Counted from the stretch's first letter, positions 11,367-23,028 are shown. The stretch is 64,000 nucleotides of DNA from Brasenia schreberi (GCA_036023115.1 JAYKKT010000089.1:9341501-9405500), one strand, 5' to 3'. Numbers and translations: made by a program. The notes: generated by a model from the sequence alone, not told the origin.

Positions 11367-11799
11367 CTCTTTTCCCCCTCTTTGAGTCTCTCTCTATATA
11401 TATCTTACAGGGGATGAGGGGCATATGCATGATGCATCCATGATTGAAATTTATAAAATGAACACGCATATCAAGGCTTCCGTCCGCAGTGAACGAATGA
11501 TCGAGCCCAAGCAAGCCATTTTATATTTGAGTCCATCTGACTATTCTAAGACGTGACGGGATCAACAATCATTGCGGACCTTTCTCTGTTAGTCGACCTT
11601 CTGCAGCACAGGGAACTTAACTTATCAGTTTCTTGAAATACCTCCCGAAGTTTTAATATTTGCAAATAGCTTTTTCATAACCCTATATTACAAAAACACG
11701 TTATGTCTTCAAGATCAAACATTCTCCCATTTCTGTGACAGAAAGCGTTTGTTTCTAAATACTTAGAAAGGCCTTTTCAAACTGTTGTTTCTAATGCCC

Positions 11800-11935
11800 A
11801 AACCGGGCAAGGGTTATTTGGTTAGGTGGTGAATGAGAAATTGTAGGTCAGGAGTTCAATATCTGGAGGAGAATCTTATAGGGGTCTGTCAAACCCCTGA
11901 TTAAAAGAATTCCGACAAAGAACATAAACAATTTA
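11800..11935 (+). mobile_element. Possible tRNA-type SINE, decayed
   Basis: ttggttaggtggtgaatgag followed by gtcaggagttcaatatctgg resembles spaced A and B boxes of the SINEs elsewhere in the window. No clear target-site duplication is visible. Confidence 0.35.
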
Positions 11936-11939
11936 TACA

Positions 11940-12640
11940 GAGAATGACCTTCAGCACCCTCTAAACAGAGCTTCTACCACTTTGAGTGGTTCTCACATGA
12001 GGCACTCACATTCTAGACACATATAGTTGAGCAAAGTGTTAGGACTCCGCTCATCGACACACAAACAAGATCAGCTCCGGCCGGTAAGATAATGTACTCA
12101 AACAAACACTAGGTTAGGCATCGACTCCAGCACCTAGTGCACTGTGTACATGACCCCAAGGTCGTGAGCTTGACTAGGCCAAAGGAACCCTAACCCAACC
12201 CAAACAAGAAAATGGCTCATACCTGGGCCTGTTTGCAATGAATTTCCCTCGAACTACGGTCATAAAACCTAAATTGGGTCCAACCTGTTTAGATTTTGGG
12301 TCAGGCAATGGTGACACAGAAGTTGATCCTGACCTATTTGCTATGTGCAAACCTAAAATTGAAAAACTTAAATGCAATAATTCAAAGTAGTGGAGGGGCC
12401 ATGTATAAATACATAACCAATCGACCATCGTTCTGTAAATTACTTTTCCCCTAAGTGAACACACCAAGAAGCAGTCTTGATAGAAAGAAGTATTTTCCCT
12501 CCTCTGACTTATGATATGGACAGCCTACATCGGATTCTGGCCGTTCATTTGATGCATCTGGACGGCTATGATTTGATATAGGACGGCTGGTACATCCTAT
12601 CTCCCGTTATATGACGACGACGACCAATCGCATATCCTTT
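11940..12640 (+). other. Intergenic and promoter region of the CML gene
   Basis: No gene is seen. At 12528-12590 the element GGACGGCT occurs twice (with a related ggccgttc) about 80-135 bases before the calmodulin-like start codon. This repeated element may be regulatory. Confidence 0.35.
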
Positions 12641-12663
12641 TCGCAGAGAGTCAGAGAGAGAGA

Positions 12664-13101
12664 ATGGATCGGGTGAGCGAGCTGAAGGAAATCTTCGATC
12701 GCTTCGATTCGGATTCAGACGGCCGGCTAACCGCCGGCGAGCTCGCCGCCTTCCTCCGTTGCATCGGCGTCAAGGACGACGACGTCGACCACCACCACCA
12801 CCTCCTGCGTCCGGGAGCTGGACATGTGGTAGACGCGATCGCGCCGGAGACGCTTTTGCCTTCCGCCGGAGGGAAGGACGTGGAGGTCCTCCGGCTGTTC
12901 CGGGCGATCGACCAGGATGGCAACGGCTACATCACAGCCGCCGAGCTCGCCAAATCGATGGCAAGGATGGGTCAGAGGCTCACAATGCGCGAACTCACGG
13001 AAATGATCCGGCAGGCCGATACCGACGGCGTTGGCGTCATCAGCTTCCCGGAGTTCGCGTCCGTCATGGCCGAGGCCGCGGCTGATCCATCCTTTGCCTG
13101 A
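12664..13101 (+). CDS. Calmodulin-like calcium-binding protein (CML)
   Basis: This is an intronless 145-residue EF-hand protein, probably a cytosolic or nuclear Ca2+ sensor that binds target proteins when loaded. EF loop 1 is at residues 15-26 (DSDSDGRLTAGE). Loop 3 is at 83-94 (DQDGNGYITAAE). Loop 4 is at 119-130 (DTDGVGVISFPE), with Val where Asp or Asn is usual at position 5. The place for loop 2 (about 43-62) reads HHHHLLRPGAGHVVDAIAPE: the conserved exit DAIAPE is kept but the acidic loop is gone, so the protein should bind three Ca2+ at most. A His run precedes it. The gene is very GC-rich with GC-ending codons, unlike the AT-rich flanks, which is common for intronless CML genes. The ATG directly follows a GA tract. 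AATAAA occurs at 13135-13140. Confidence 0.9.
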   Translation: MDRVSELKEIFDRFDSDSDGRLTAGELAAFLRCIGVKDDDVDHHHHLLRPGAGHVVDAIAPETLLPSAGGKDVEVLRLFRAIDQDGNGYITAAELAKSMARMGQRLTMRELTEMIRQADTDGVGVISFPEFASVMAEAAADPSFA

Positions 13102-13140
13102 AATTAACAACACCAAAAGAAGAAGACCAAGAAGAATAAA

Positions 13141-14100
13141 TGGGTTGCTTTCGATTTGGGAATTCAATTAGGCTTGATCGGATCAAATTGGGCAAAAGGA
13201 AGAGATCGTGTCAGATCAACGACTCAGAAAGGTTGTGATGAAATTGGAAAATGGATTGCTGAATTTAATTTATTGATTTCTTATTATACTGCCAAGAGTT
13301 GTTCATACGTGATTAGGCGGTGAATTTGTGATATATGTGACTATCATTTGTTCTTGTAGAGAAATACAATTTGGTCAAATCGAAGTTCGTTTTGTTCATT
13401 CTCTCCAAATGAGTTCTTGGTTGTTCGTTTGAAAATTATGAATAGAGAAAGGATAAAATTTGGTTGACCTTTATTTTGATGCCTTTCATCATCAAGGTAG
13501 ACACAACACCAAAACCCGACATGAGCACCACCTAGAAAGTCTCTGTTCACTAGAAAGAAATCAGTCTGTTTTTGGGTAAAAAACGAATATTACATGACAA
13601 ATGATAACCCTAAAGACTAAATGATTCGCAATGTAGCAAAATTTAAAATCAATGCCTCTTTACTTACACGTTCATTTAAGCCTCCTCCTAAACAAATCAT
13701 CTTCCTTTGGAAATTTTTGAATCACCTTATCTAACTCTTTCCAAAAAGCAGTCTTTATACTATCTTCTAGTCCTATTTTGGGACGTGTATGCACAAATTA
13801 TATTCAAAACCTTTGCTTGTAACACTAATTTCAATGTCATGAATTCGTTCATCATTATAGGTCTACCACACTATCCTTTAAATTTTTATTTATGATAATA
13901 TCAACTCAGTTTCGAACGACAATGTAGTGAGACTAACTTCTTTACTCACACTCGTTCATGATGTGAAAACTCTCTGGACAATTGATTGACTACATTCAGA
14001 TGAAAATGTAATGGTCCTTGCTTACTTATCATTGCATTCGAGCTCTATAACGCGTCGCTAGGCAAGAATGCTCCAAAACAATACTCATAATTTGTGTAAT
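13141..14100. other. Intergenic, no gene seen
   Basis: This is AT-rich sequence with no conserved coding, RNA or repeat signal that I can identify. Confidence 0.35.
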
Positions 14101-14104
14101 CTAT

Positions 14105-14215
14105 ATTATAAAAATCCGACAAATTTTACGCTGGCTGTCGAAAGCGTAACACAACCCTCCTTTATTTGGGCTTGAGACCGGCCATGCAAAGGTGATCCCT
14201 TACATGAGGAGAGAT
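14105..14215 (-). mobile_element. SINE body fragment
   Basis: aatccgacaaattttacgct, ggctgtcgaaagcg and cggccatgcaaaggtgatcc match the body of the RTE-tailed SINE at 4590-4825. The RTE tail itself is not present here. Confidence 0.55.
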
Positions 14216-14310
14216 CTAATAAACAGTTATACTACAAACATGAAATAACGGGAACACAACCCAAAACATAAATTGCCACCCCAACATAGTATGGCTGGTA
14301 ATGCCTCTGT

Positions 14311-14313
14311 GTA

Positions 14314-14348
<35 letters not shown>
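14311..14348. repeat. (GT)n(GA)n compound microsatellite
   Basis: A run of gt units passes directly into ga units. Confidence 0.85.
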
Positions 14349-15200
14349 ACAAACTTTGATCAAGTTTATTTTTTGGTTTGTTGTCATTAATTGCTGACGC
14401 TGGTTATAGACACGAGTTGCTTGTGTTTTCGATTCACCAGGATGCTTCGCGCTCCAGCATGGGTAGACGAGGAAGGTACGAAAAAGTGGGCTTTCAAGTA
14501 GCCTGAGCTAGTATAGACTTGTATACTGAGTTCAGTTGGATCTATTCTTCACAACTCGTGTTCTGGTGAACTCAGTATATGAATAGACAGAGCTCGTATT
14601 CAGGCTGTTTGGAGCATAGTTTGTACAAGTTCATGGGCAATTCCACTCAGATGAGTAATGAGAGTCCCAAACAGATTCAAGTCACTTTTAGTTCTATTAA
14701 TACTGTTAAACTATCGTGATCAAATCCGAAATTGGTTTATCATCTTCATCGCATACTGGCATACCATCATCATTTTATTATCCTCCTTGAAAGTTGCATC
14801 ACTTGAAGCAATTTTCCAGCACAGGGATTGATGACTTGGAAACCTGCCTTTCGCGAGGTTGGAAGAATCCAGTAAAGAATTCTATGGCTAGGATAGCTGT
14901 CCTGACGAACATTTTGATTAATTAACCGAAGGGAATCTACCAAACCAATTAAATCTTGTTATGATTAAGCAGGATAGCGAAGGCAAATATTTGACAATAC
15001 ATTCACCATATCACTAGAAGGGTCACAAAGACAGGAGAAAACAAGAGGGCAATATTTAGGGAGTAGGGTCTTTGTACAATTCGTGCTCCAAGGTGCAAAC
15101 GCATCGTCTTTACACTCACTCTTTGGGCTTCCTGCTTATCAAAAGAAAGAGTCAGAACCTGACTTTCGCTGCAGCAGTGCCAAGGCAATACAACACACAC
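14349..15200. other. Intergenic, no gene seen
   Basis: Nothing recognisable was found on either strand. Confidence 0.3.
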
Positions 15201-15201
15201 A

Positions 15202-15275
15202 ATACAGAATCCTTGCAGCAATGCTACCAATTTTGACCATACAGAATCCTTGCAGCAATGCCACCAATTTTGACC
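15202..15275. repeat. Tandem duplication of 37 bases
   Basis: Two units, 15202-15238 and 15239-15275, each begin with atacagaatccttgcagcaa and differ by one base. Confidence 0.9.
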
Positions 15276-15299
15276 CATCGTGGCAACACAATACAAATA

Positions 15300-16068
15300 A
15301 ACAACAACAACAACTAAGCCTTTTCCTATACTAGACGGGGTCGGCTAAATAGATTCTTTGTTTCCACAAAGCCCTATCATGTACCATGTTAGCAATTAAC
15401 TCAACATATTTCTTTCCAATAGTTTTGTGGTCGTCCTCTACCTCTTTTAATATTTTCAAAGTCTAGTTTTTCACACCTTTCTTAGAGGCGTTTTTTTAAT
15501 CTTCTTTCTGTACATCCAAACCATCTTAAACGATATTATCTCATTTTATCCTCTATTGGTGTCACTCTCAATTTGTTTATAATAACCTCATTATGTATAG
15601 GATCTTTCCTTGTATGACCACCTCATTCATCTCAACATATTCTTTTCTGCTACATACATCTTTTGTACATGTTGATGATTAACTACCCAATACTCAAAAG
15701 TCTAATTGTTGCTCTATAATTTTACCTTTTAACTTTAATGGTATCTTCTTATCACAAATAATACATGATGCTCCTCTCCATTTTAACCAACCTACATTAA
15801 TTTTATGCGTAACATCTCCATCAATTCTTTCGTCACTATGAAAAATTGATCCTAGATATTTAAAGCTTTTCTTTTAGGGATGTAATGTGTGCCAATTTTA
15901 ATTTTTATATCCTCTGAAGTAACCAAATGATCAAACTTACGTTTCATATATTCTGTTTTTGTTCTATAAAGTCATAAGCCTTTACTTTCTAATGTTTCTC
16001 TCCATAGTTCTAATTTTCTATTAACTTTTTCCTTAGACTCCTCCACTGACACAATGCCATCTGTAATA
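15300..16068 (-). mobile_element. 5'-truncated RTE-clade LINE
   Basis: The minus strand carries the 3' part of an RTE element. The tail (acaacaacaacaac, ttttcctatactagacgggg on the plus strand) is at the left, and homology ends at the right within the reverse transcriptase FADD box. Near-identical flanks caatacaaata (15289-15299) and cgatacaaata (16069-16079) look like an 11-base target duplication with one change. Many stops are present, so it is inactive. The 5' break lies within a few bases of that in the 8183-8974 copy. Confidence 0.85.
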
Positions 16069-16284
16069 CGATACAAATACAATACAAAATCTTTGTGTGT
16101 GCGCTTACGTGCACACATTAGACATTTTAGCTAAGAGAATATGATACAACTACTTGATGCAACAAGCAATTAGATCATCGTTCACACCGCAACATACTGA
16201 AGAAAAATAACACATCAAGAGATGTTTTTCTTGGCAAAGTTGAGCATGCAGATGCATTTTCTACACAAAGATTTAGCAATTCAC

Positions 16285-16450
16285 TACCTTACCTAAGCAT
16301 CCTCCCACGGCAGAGGGCGTTGGCCAGAGGGTGCAACACGTGGACTTCCAAGGAGGTCATCCATCCTGGTACCATTCTTAACCCAGAGCATGCTTAACTT
16401 GGGAGTTCTGATGGATTCAGGGTATTCATGCTAGAAAACTCACACCCTTT
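16285..16450 (-). repeat. 5S rRNA-derived repeat with LINE-like tail, copy B
   Basis: The plus strand shows gagggtgcaacacgtggact, aaggaggtcatccatcctgg, gagcatgcttaacttgggag and ttctgatggattcagggt, all in the order of antisense plant 5S rRNA over about 120 bases (16327-16447). The internal promoter region is largely kept. Directly past the 5S 3' end (to the left, 16285-16326) comes a segment that in sense orientation reads ggccaacgccctctgccgtg, then ggaggatgcttagg. This resembles the RTE-like end seen cleanly at 55513-55545. Confidence 0.75.
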
Positions 16451-17157
16451 GAGACCCAACAAAGTTCTATGCTTACTGTCAGCTACCAAGCATCTAGCAA
16501 TTGACTATTTACACTTATTTATTAGATAAGCTAATACATTGAACTTTATAAGGACTTGTCAGAAACAAAAACCTAAACATTTTAGGATTATGAAATCTGA
16601 TCCCGCAATAAAAGTACATAAAGCTCGATCTGCACATCAAAGAGAAAATATTGGTTGATGCCTAGTTTTTTAGATATTTGGATTAAACAAATATCGAGTA
16701 GATGGACAGTATATCATCGGTTAGTGCTAAAGTCAGCTTAGGATTGAACATGACATGCCTCATCTGATCCAGCACGTGATCTGCTCAATGATCAAGATGA
16801 AAGATATTCAATGTTGGTCATATATTTCCACATTATGCTTTATCAGGTGAAAGATAACTCATTTTGGTAAGCTTTAGACTTTTGTCATGAAGCCATAAAG
16901 TCAAACTTCACATAGAGGATAATCATGCATAGAATGTAGCATAGATTAGTGCCGCTAGTATATGGTTGTGCGTGATCACGTTGTACAAACTCAGGTTCTA
17001 CGTTTAAAGTAATTTTATCTAAAAATGTTATAGGTAAATAAATAGTGATGAACACAACTACAGATCAGATTATGCTTAAAGCTTGTAAACACAAATTTCT
17101 GAAGTACTAGGATAGAATTAAAAAATCTAGAACCTTCTCCCATAAAGTTTTATAGCT
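16451..17157. other. Intergenic, downstream of the PERK gene
   Basis: No gene or known repeat is recognised. Confidence 0.3.
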
Positions 17158-17355
17158 CACACATTTATTCTTGGCTCTAGGAACTCATCACAGCATTGAA
17201 AACATACTACAGTGGAAAGTTTTCCACTAAATTAGCATTGAACATATCAGATATAACACACATTTATTCTTGGCTCTAGGAACTCATCACAGCATTGAAA
17301 ACATACTACAGTGGAAAGTTTTCCACTAAATTAGCATTGAACATATCAGATATAA
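17158..17355. repeat. Perfect tandem duplication of 99 bases
   Basis: 17158-17256 and 17257-17355 are identical in my reading. Each contains the palindromic tggaaagttttcca. It lies 230-425 bases downstream of the PERK stop codon and may be in its 3'UTR. Confidence 0.93.
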
Positions 17356-17582
17356 CACTTGCAAAGTGAAGCATCAACCACTTAAACAATGGCAGCCAAG
17401 ATTTAACAGTTAAAGAGTTCAAAACCTCCCAAGTTAATACATAAGTGGGAAGCATCAACTGACAATAATTATGTTCAACCCTACAAAAACATGCACACAC
17501 CACATTAGATAGAAATGGGAATACCTGTCACTGTCTTCTGCATTTGCATTTAGAAAGGCATCTTTTCTTGTTCGGACAAACA

Positions 17583-20500
17583 CTATGTACGCCATGTATA
17601 CACTTGTGGCGAGTGATGTTCACTAGATAGAGCAGAACTCCTATCCGTGCCACTGGTGACAATTGTATTAGTTGCTGGACCAAAGGCCATCCTTTGAAAC
17701 ATTCTTAACTCTTCAGAATACCGTGAATTGTTGAAGACTGAGCTCTGGCCCGGTTTCATCCCATTATTCAAGTCTGAAGCATCTATCTCACTGCTAAGAG
17801 CTCTAGCTACCTGAGATATTATTAAGATGCAAATATACACCATAAATTGGTCATTGAGAGAGAGAGAGAGAGAAGATCAAATGAAACGAAAAATAAGAAC
17901 ATATGGTTATTTCTGACCATCTTTTAAACGGATAAAGCACAACACCCCTCTTTATAAGGGTTTATTTAATGGTCATTCAAGTTTTTGGTCACCAATCCAA
18001 CTTATCAACAGTTAGAAGCGAAAGATTCGGTTCAACATCTAGTACCCACCACAAGGAGATGAATCATAATAAGAGAGAGAGAAGGAGATCCTTGACGCAT
18101 ACCTGTCCCATGCGTGGTCTTAGTTCAGCTGAATGGCGAGTACATGCTGCTGCTGCCTCTACCATCCGAAACATCTCACTCCCAACATAATTATTTTGAA
18201 GCCTTGGGTCATCCAAGCGTTGGAAATCTTTGGAATCAAGTGCATCTTGCAACAAAGGACGAGCCTAAGGAAGAAAAGTTAAATTTATTTCAGAAAATGC
18301 AAGGCTTTAAAGTTGAACGCAGGAGAGACAGAGAGAGAGAGAGACTGGCCTGATCATCTTAATAAAGTAGCACATATCTGCCACTAAGAGTGGGAGAAGA
18401 AAACATGAGTGCCTGAAGTAGTACTTCTGAGGTAGAAAACATGTTTGAAATGATTGCACACCAGCCACTAAGATGTATTATCACTAGTGCTGGTCAGAGA
18501 AAAAGATAGAACAATCTATTGTGACTTCATTTTAGTTGAACGAATTACTCCACTGACAAGAAAACAATTCCTGCTAAAGGAACCGAGTGGCACCACTTTG
18601 GTATGCCATAGAAGAGAAAATATGTAAAACCTCTTGGTGGCAAGTATAATAGAACCTCATTTGTACAAAGGCTATTTTCCTCTTTTCTAATCCAACTAGT
18701 TCTCCATATCCATCCCAACTTTCAGCCTTCAGCAAAAATAAACTATAAGGACTGGCTAGTCACATGAACTAGCGATGCTATTGGAAAACGGCCATAAATA
18801 TCCAAAGGGTGACTAGAGAGAAAAGCTCATATGCCACCACCTGACTTACCCATGGTCCGAAGAACTGACCCTGGTTTTTGCTTATACTAAAAACTCCAAC
18901 TTAAAGACATCTCAAGCTAGTGGAAGTCACAAAGAAACCCTTCCAGAAGCCTTTCCAAGGACAGATTCTACCAAAACCTATGTCACACAGGTGCGGGTGC
19001 GGGTGCGGGATACGGCAAATTTCAAAAATTTTAGGTGCGGCAACACAGCTAGGGTATATAATATTATATATTATATATAATATTAAAGCTACATAAATCA
19101 ATCATAATACAACTAGTATTTGCTAATTTTTGGTGCACGTAGGTATCAATTAGCAAGTTCCCTCATAATGATCTGAATCAGAAACTTAGAATGATTTTAC
19201 GAGCAGCAAAATATCCAAGTTATGGATTCAAAGAGTTTCGAGATCTTTTGTAGGATATAGCATATACTAGTATTTGTGCTAAGATCCACTAGTGATGTCA
19301 TACTCTTCTGTTCTATTGATCTGGCAATGTTTCTGGCCTTCAAATGTGTTTGGTGACATAGATTATTCTATGCAAATGCATTCAGTATGGAGTCAAGAAT
19401 CCAATCAGATTGAGTAATAAGAAACCAATTGTCCGCACCCAAAATCATTCAAGCTAATATTGTATAAAGCTACAATAGCAAGTACACAACTTTATATTAA
19501 AGCAAAACACATAAATGGTAAACAACTACTAATTTCATCATAATACACAAATCAATCTTCATTATCCGAACCCATTTATCCGTGAGTTATAAAAAAAAAA
19601 ATTGTGTTTTGTTTTTTGTCATGACGTACGGACATGGTGTCGGTGTCGCACCAGTGTCGAGGTCGACACTCCACCCCTTAGAAGTGTCTGTGTGACTTAG
19701 ACCAGAACTCGGCAGGAATGGCACAAGGTTCAAATATCATCCAAGATCGATGAGGTAAAGACACAAAAGATTCAAAAAAGCATCAGTAAAGATCCTTCAA
19801 AGGAGACTTACATATTGAGAAGTCATGAATAAAAAGCACAAGAATAGTATGCCCTCAAAGCATAAGATGGTTTCAAACTTCCAATGACAATATTGTTCTA
19901 TATTATCCCATAGATCTCAGATAAATTGTCATGGAGCTGATGCTGGTGAGAGAAAGGGAAAAGATTAATAGTGTCATACATGGTAAGTGACTACTGTTTC
20001 TTTACATTTTAAACTATGCACTAAGTACCTCTCATTTTCATAAAAGCACAATAGAAGATATTTCAAACTCGTAGTCATTACCCACTCAACCAGGCTCTCA
20101 TCCCCCAAAGGCTGAGTTGTATCAACAGGCTTTCTCCCAGTGATAAGTTCCAGTAGGACAACCCCGAAGGAGAAGACATCAGACTTATCAGTCAACTTGC
20201 CGCTAGATACATATTCTGGAGCCATGTAACTGTGAAATAAGCATAATAAGTTAAAAGTGCAAAAAAGTGTGCCCGTGTCATTTTATTTAGTAGAAATCAC
20301 CTACTACAACAGACAGATCATAATTTGAGGCAAAGAAAGTGGCTTCTACATGTTAGCAACTAGCTGACCTACCCAAAGGTCCCCATTACACGGGTAGTCA
20401 CATGAGAATCAGCATCAGCAGTTAATTTTGCAAGACCGAAATCTGAAACCTGTTTATAAGAGAAATTGGATCATATTTCATAATATGACAATTCAGTTAG

Positions 20501-23028
20501 AGGCCCGCACATGCAAAAACACATGCACACATACAAAACTGAAAAACATGGACATGCCTGGGCTTCAAAATTGCCATCCAATAGAATGTTTGAAGATTTA
20601 ATGTCTCTGTGAATAATCCGAGGATGGCCTATATTAAGCAAGTCAAAAGAATATGAAGTGAACCACAATATAGAAGGCAACATATGTTATGAACTGATGG
20701 ATAAAATTCAATGCGTTTTGTCAATTAAAGGCTACTTACAGTCTTCATGAAGGTATGCTATTCCACGAGCTGCACCAGCAGCAACCCTGACTCTTGTTTT
20801 CCAGTCCATTACTGGCCTTCCTTCATCTATGAAACAAATTGCTTGCAAGAATCATTTAAAAGAGACTTTGGACCCCTACAACTTGCATACAACAACAACA
20901 ACTAAGCCTTTTCCCATACTAGATGGGGTCGGCACCCCTTCAACTGGTATAGTGAAAAAAAAAAACAATATACCAAGAAGATAACAAAATCAAAATGATC
21001 ACATGCTTGCAAACAAAGTCTCAAGATATGAGCAGAAATCGTCACTCACCATGTAGATGATAATCAAGGGTATTATTTGGAACATACTCATAGACGAGCA
21101 GCTTTTGGTCATAGTCAATACAATACCCCACCAAAGAAACCAAATGGCGATGGTGGATGCGACTAATTGTCTCTACTTCAGCTCTGAACTCACGTTCTCC
21201 CTGTGTACTGCCAACTTTCAGCTGTTTCACAGCCACTGGTCTCCCATCTGCTAGACGGCCTTTGTATACACACCCAAATCCACCTTGACCCAAAATATTT
21301 CGAGCTGAAAATCCATCAGTTGCATCTGACAATTCTTGACATGAGAAAAATTTTGAATAGTGTATCCCATTTGAATCTTGACTCTGATGTCGACCAGAAC
21401 CATCAGTCCCAGAGCCATTTATAAGAGGCTGAGGTGATTGTGATGACCGTGTGCTATGATGGTTATGGCGGGAAGAACGAGTCCCCAAAAATTCATGCCT
21501 GTAGGCTTTTGTACAGTGAAAACATAGTTAAGTCAGAATCGGATCACGGGGAAAAAGATTAGACCCCCAGACAAGCAGCCAAGACAGTGTCTACAACAAA
21601 TGCATTTTACCTATTGATTTTACCGTTTGCACTGTGGAAGATATGAGGTGGAACAAGCACTTCCACAATGCAAATGAATAACTCAAATATCCAGAAAAAT
21701 GAGGGTTCCATGGAACCTGCGTTTTCATCTTTTCTCTCGAAAAACGTCATGCCTCATGATTGTGACCCTCTCCCCGGGCTGCAATGAACCTTCCTCTTGA
21801 CAAAGGACAAGTATAAACTATTTTGGGAACTAAGTAATGTCAATTCCAGTCACGAAACAAATGTGGAACTGGTTTGAAGGAACACTACATCCCAATTCTG
21901 AGAGTTCCAGGCTTCTTAGTTATGAGAGTTCCACAATGTAAAGGGGCCTAAAAAGTTTAAACTTATCGACAGGGCATAGCCCATAAACCTGTGAATATAG
22001 TTGTACTGTGACAACAGTCTAGACACCGAGTTTGAGAAGCATATACCTGACTTTGGTAAATCACTTGATGATACTGATCCAACATAATCAGCGGAAAATT
22101 CATAACCTTCTTTCTTTTTCTTCCTTGCATACCGGTTATACAAGATGAATGCAATCAACCCAAGTAGCGCAACACCTCCTACAACAGCGGAGAACTTAGC
22201 AATGGGAGCATTCTTGTTGCCAGAACCTGCTGCCCGGGACACCGTTCCATTGCTCAAATCCGAACTGACACCAGAAGACTTTGTTTGTGAAGGAATCACA
22301 GCCCTCGGAACACTAGAACGTGTCGGTCCAAAAGAAACACTTGGGGGTGACCCCAAAGATACAGGAGATGGCGGAATTATAGGAGTACTGAGTGTAGGAG
22401 GTGGATGTTGGGTTGGCGATGGCAAAGAGGAAAAATTTGCAGGTGAAGAAGCTGATTTCTTTGGGATAGATGGCTGAGGATTGACTTGTGATGGTGGTGG
22501 AGAATAGGTTACGGGTGGCAATGTTGATGAAGGCGGCGATGGTGGAGGATTTAAAGAAGGAGAACGCTTAGACGATCGAGTTGATGGCGGCAATGGCGAA
22601 GATTTCGGAGGAACAAGTACTGATTTTGGTGGCGGCGAAAAGGGAGGCAGTAATGGCGGAGAAAGGGGCAACGTAAGTGGTGGTGCCGACTGAGGCAGCG
22701 AAAGCGACGCTGGAGAAGACAATGGTGTAGGAGATACAAGAGGTGATGATGGTGGAGGAGCAGAAACAGGTGAAGAAAGAACAGATGGTGCAGGGGAAAC
22801 AAGTGAAGGAGGAGATGGTGAGGGAATAGGAGGAGGGGATGAAACAGAGGGAGGAGGTACGGCCATCGAAATAGGTGCTGGAGAAGGGGGTGTACTAGGG
22901 AGCGCAAAAGAAGGGTTTTGGTTCTGGGGTGAAGGTGGATCAGAAGGGTGTGAACTTGCTATAGGAGATGAAGGTGGTGATGAAGATAAGAGAGGGTTTG
23001 AGAAAGGGGATGGAGAAGCTGCCTCCAT
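17583..23028 (-). CDS. Proline-rich receptor-like protein kinase (PERK family)
   Basis: This is a plasma-membrane Ser/Thr kinase with an extensin-like outer region. Exons on the minus strand are 23028-22047, 21505-21050, 20826-20740, 20628-20558, 20449-20373, 20229-20082, 18264-18103 and 17810-17583. The phases fit and give 736 residues. Residues 1-250 are Pro/Ser-rich without a signal peptide, as usual for PERKs. The membrane span is about 280-298 ([20 protein letters not shown]), followed by the stop-transfer RKKKK. In the kinase, GQGGFG is at 400-405, the catalytic Lys is 421 (AVKQL), HRD is 515-517, DFG is 535-537 and MAPEY follows. All key residues are intact. The C-terminus keeps FQRMAFG and ends in VYTWRT. 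The exon 4 donor is GC, not GT. The exon 2 acceptor was chosen at 21505 because it preserves the frame; an acceptor seven bases further on does not. The family is thought to sense cell-wall state. Confidence 0.92.
18977..19703. mobile_element. Possible non-autonomous DNA transposon in PERK intron 7
   Basis: The left end (ctatgtcacacaggtgcggg) and the right end (agtgtctgtgtgacttag) are imperfect inverted repeats around GTCACACAG. The interior is AT-rich, with further GC-rich subterminal blocks such as ggtgtcggtgtcgcacc. No open frame or clear target duplication is seen. It accounts for part of an unusually long 1.8-kb intron. Confidence 0.4.
20557..20558 (-). other. GC splice donor (GC-AG intron) in PERK
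   Basis: On the minus strand, exon 4 ends GAAGCCCAG and the intron begins GCATGTCC. The acceptor aaacag lies before GTTTCAG at 20449. No GT nearby keeps the frame through HRDIKSSN to VSDFGLAK. Confidence 0.8.
20886..20933 (-). mobile_element. 48-bp RTE tail micro-insertion in a PERK intron
   Basis: Only the last ~48 bases of the RTE element (aacaacaacaactaagcctt, agatggggtcggc) are present. They are flanked by acccctacaacttg (20872-20885) and accccttcaactgg (20934-20947), a 14-base near-duplication. Confidence 0.75.

Noticed and set aside
16327..16447. A functional 5S rRNA gene
   Set aside because: There are several changes in conserved positions and no tandem array; a repeat-derived copy fits better.
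22145..22907. Long open frames opposite or overlapping PERK exon 1
   Set aside because: They are shadows of the low-complexity proline-rich coding sequence.
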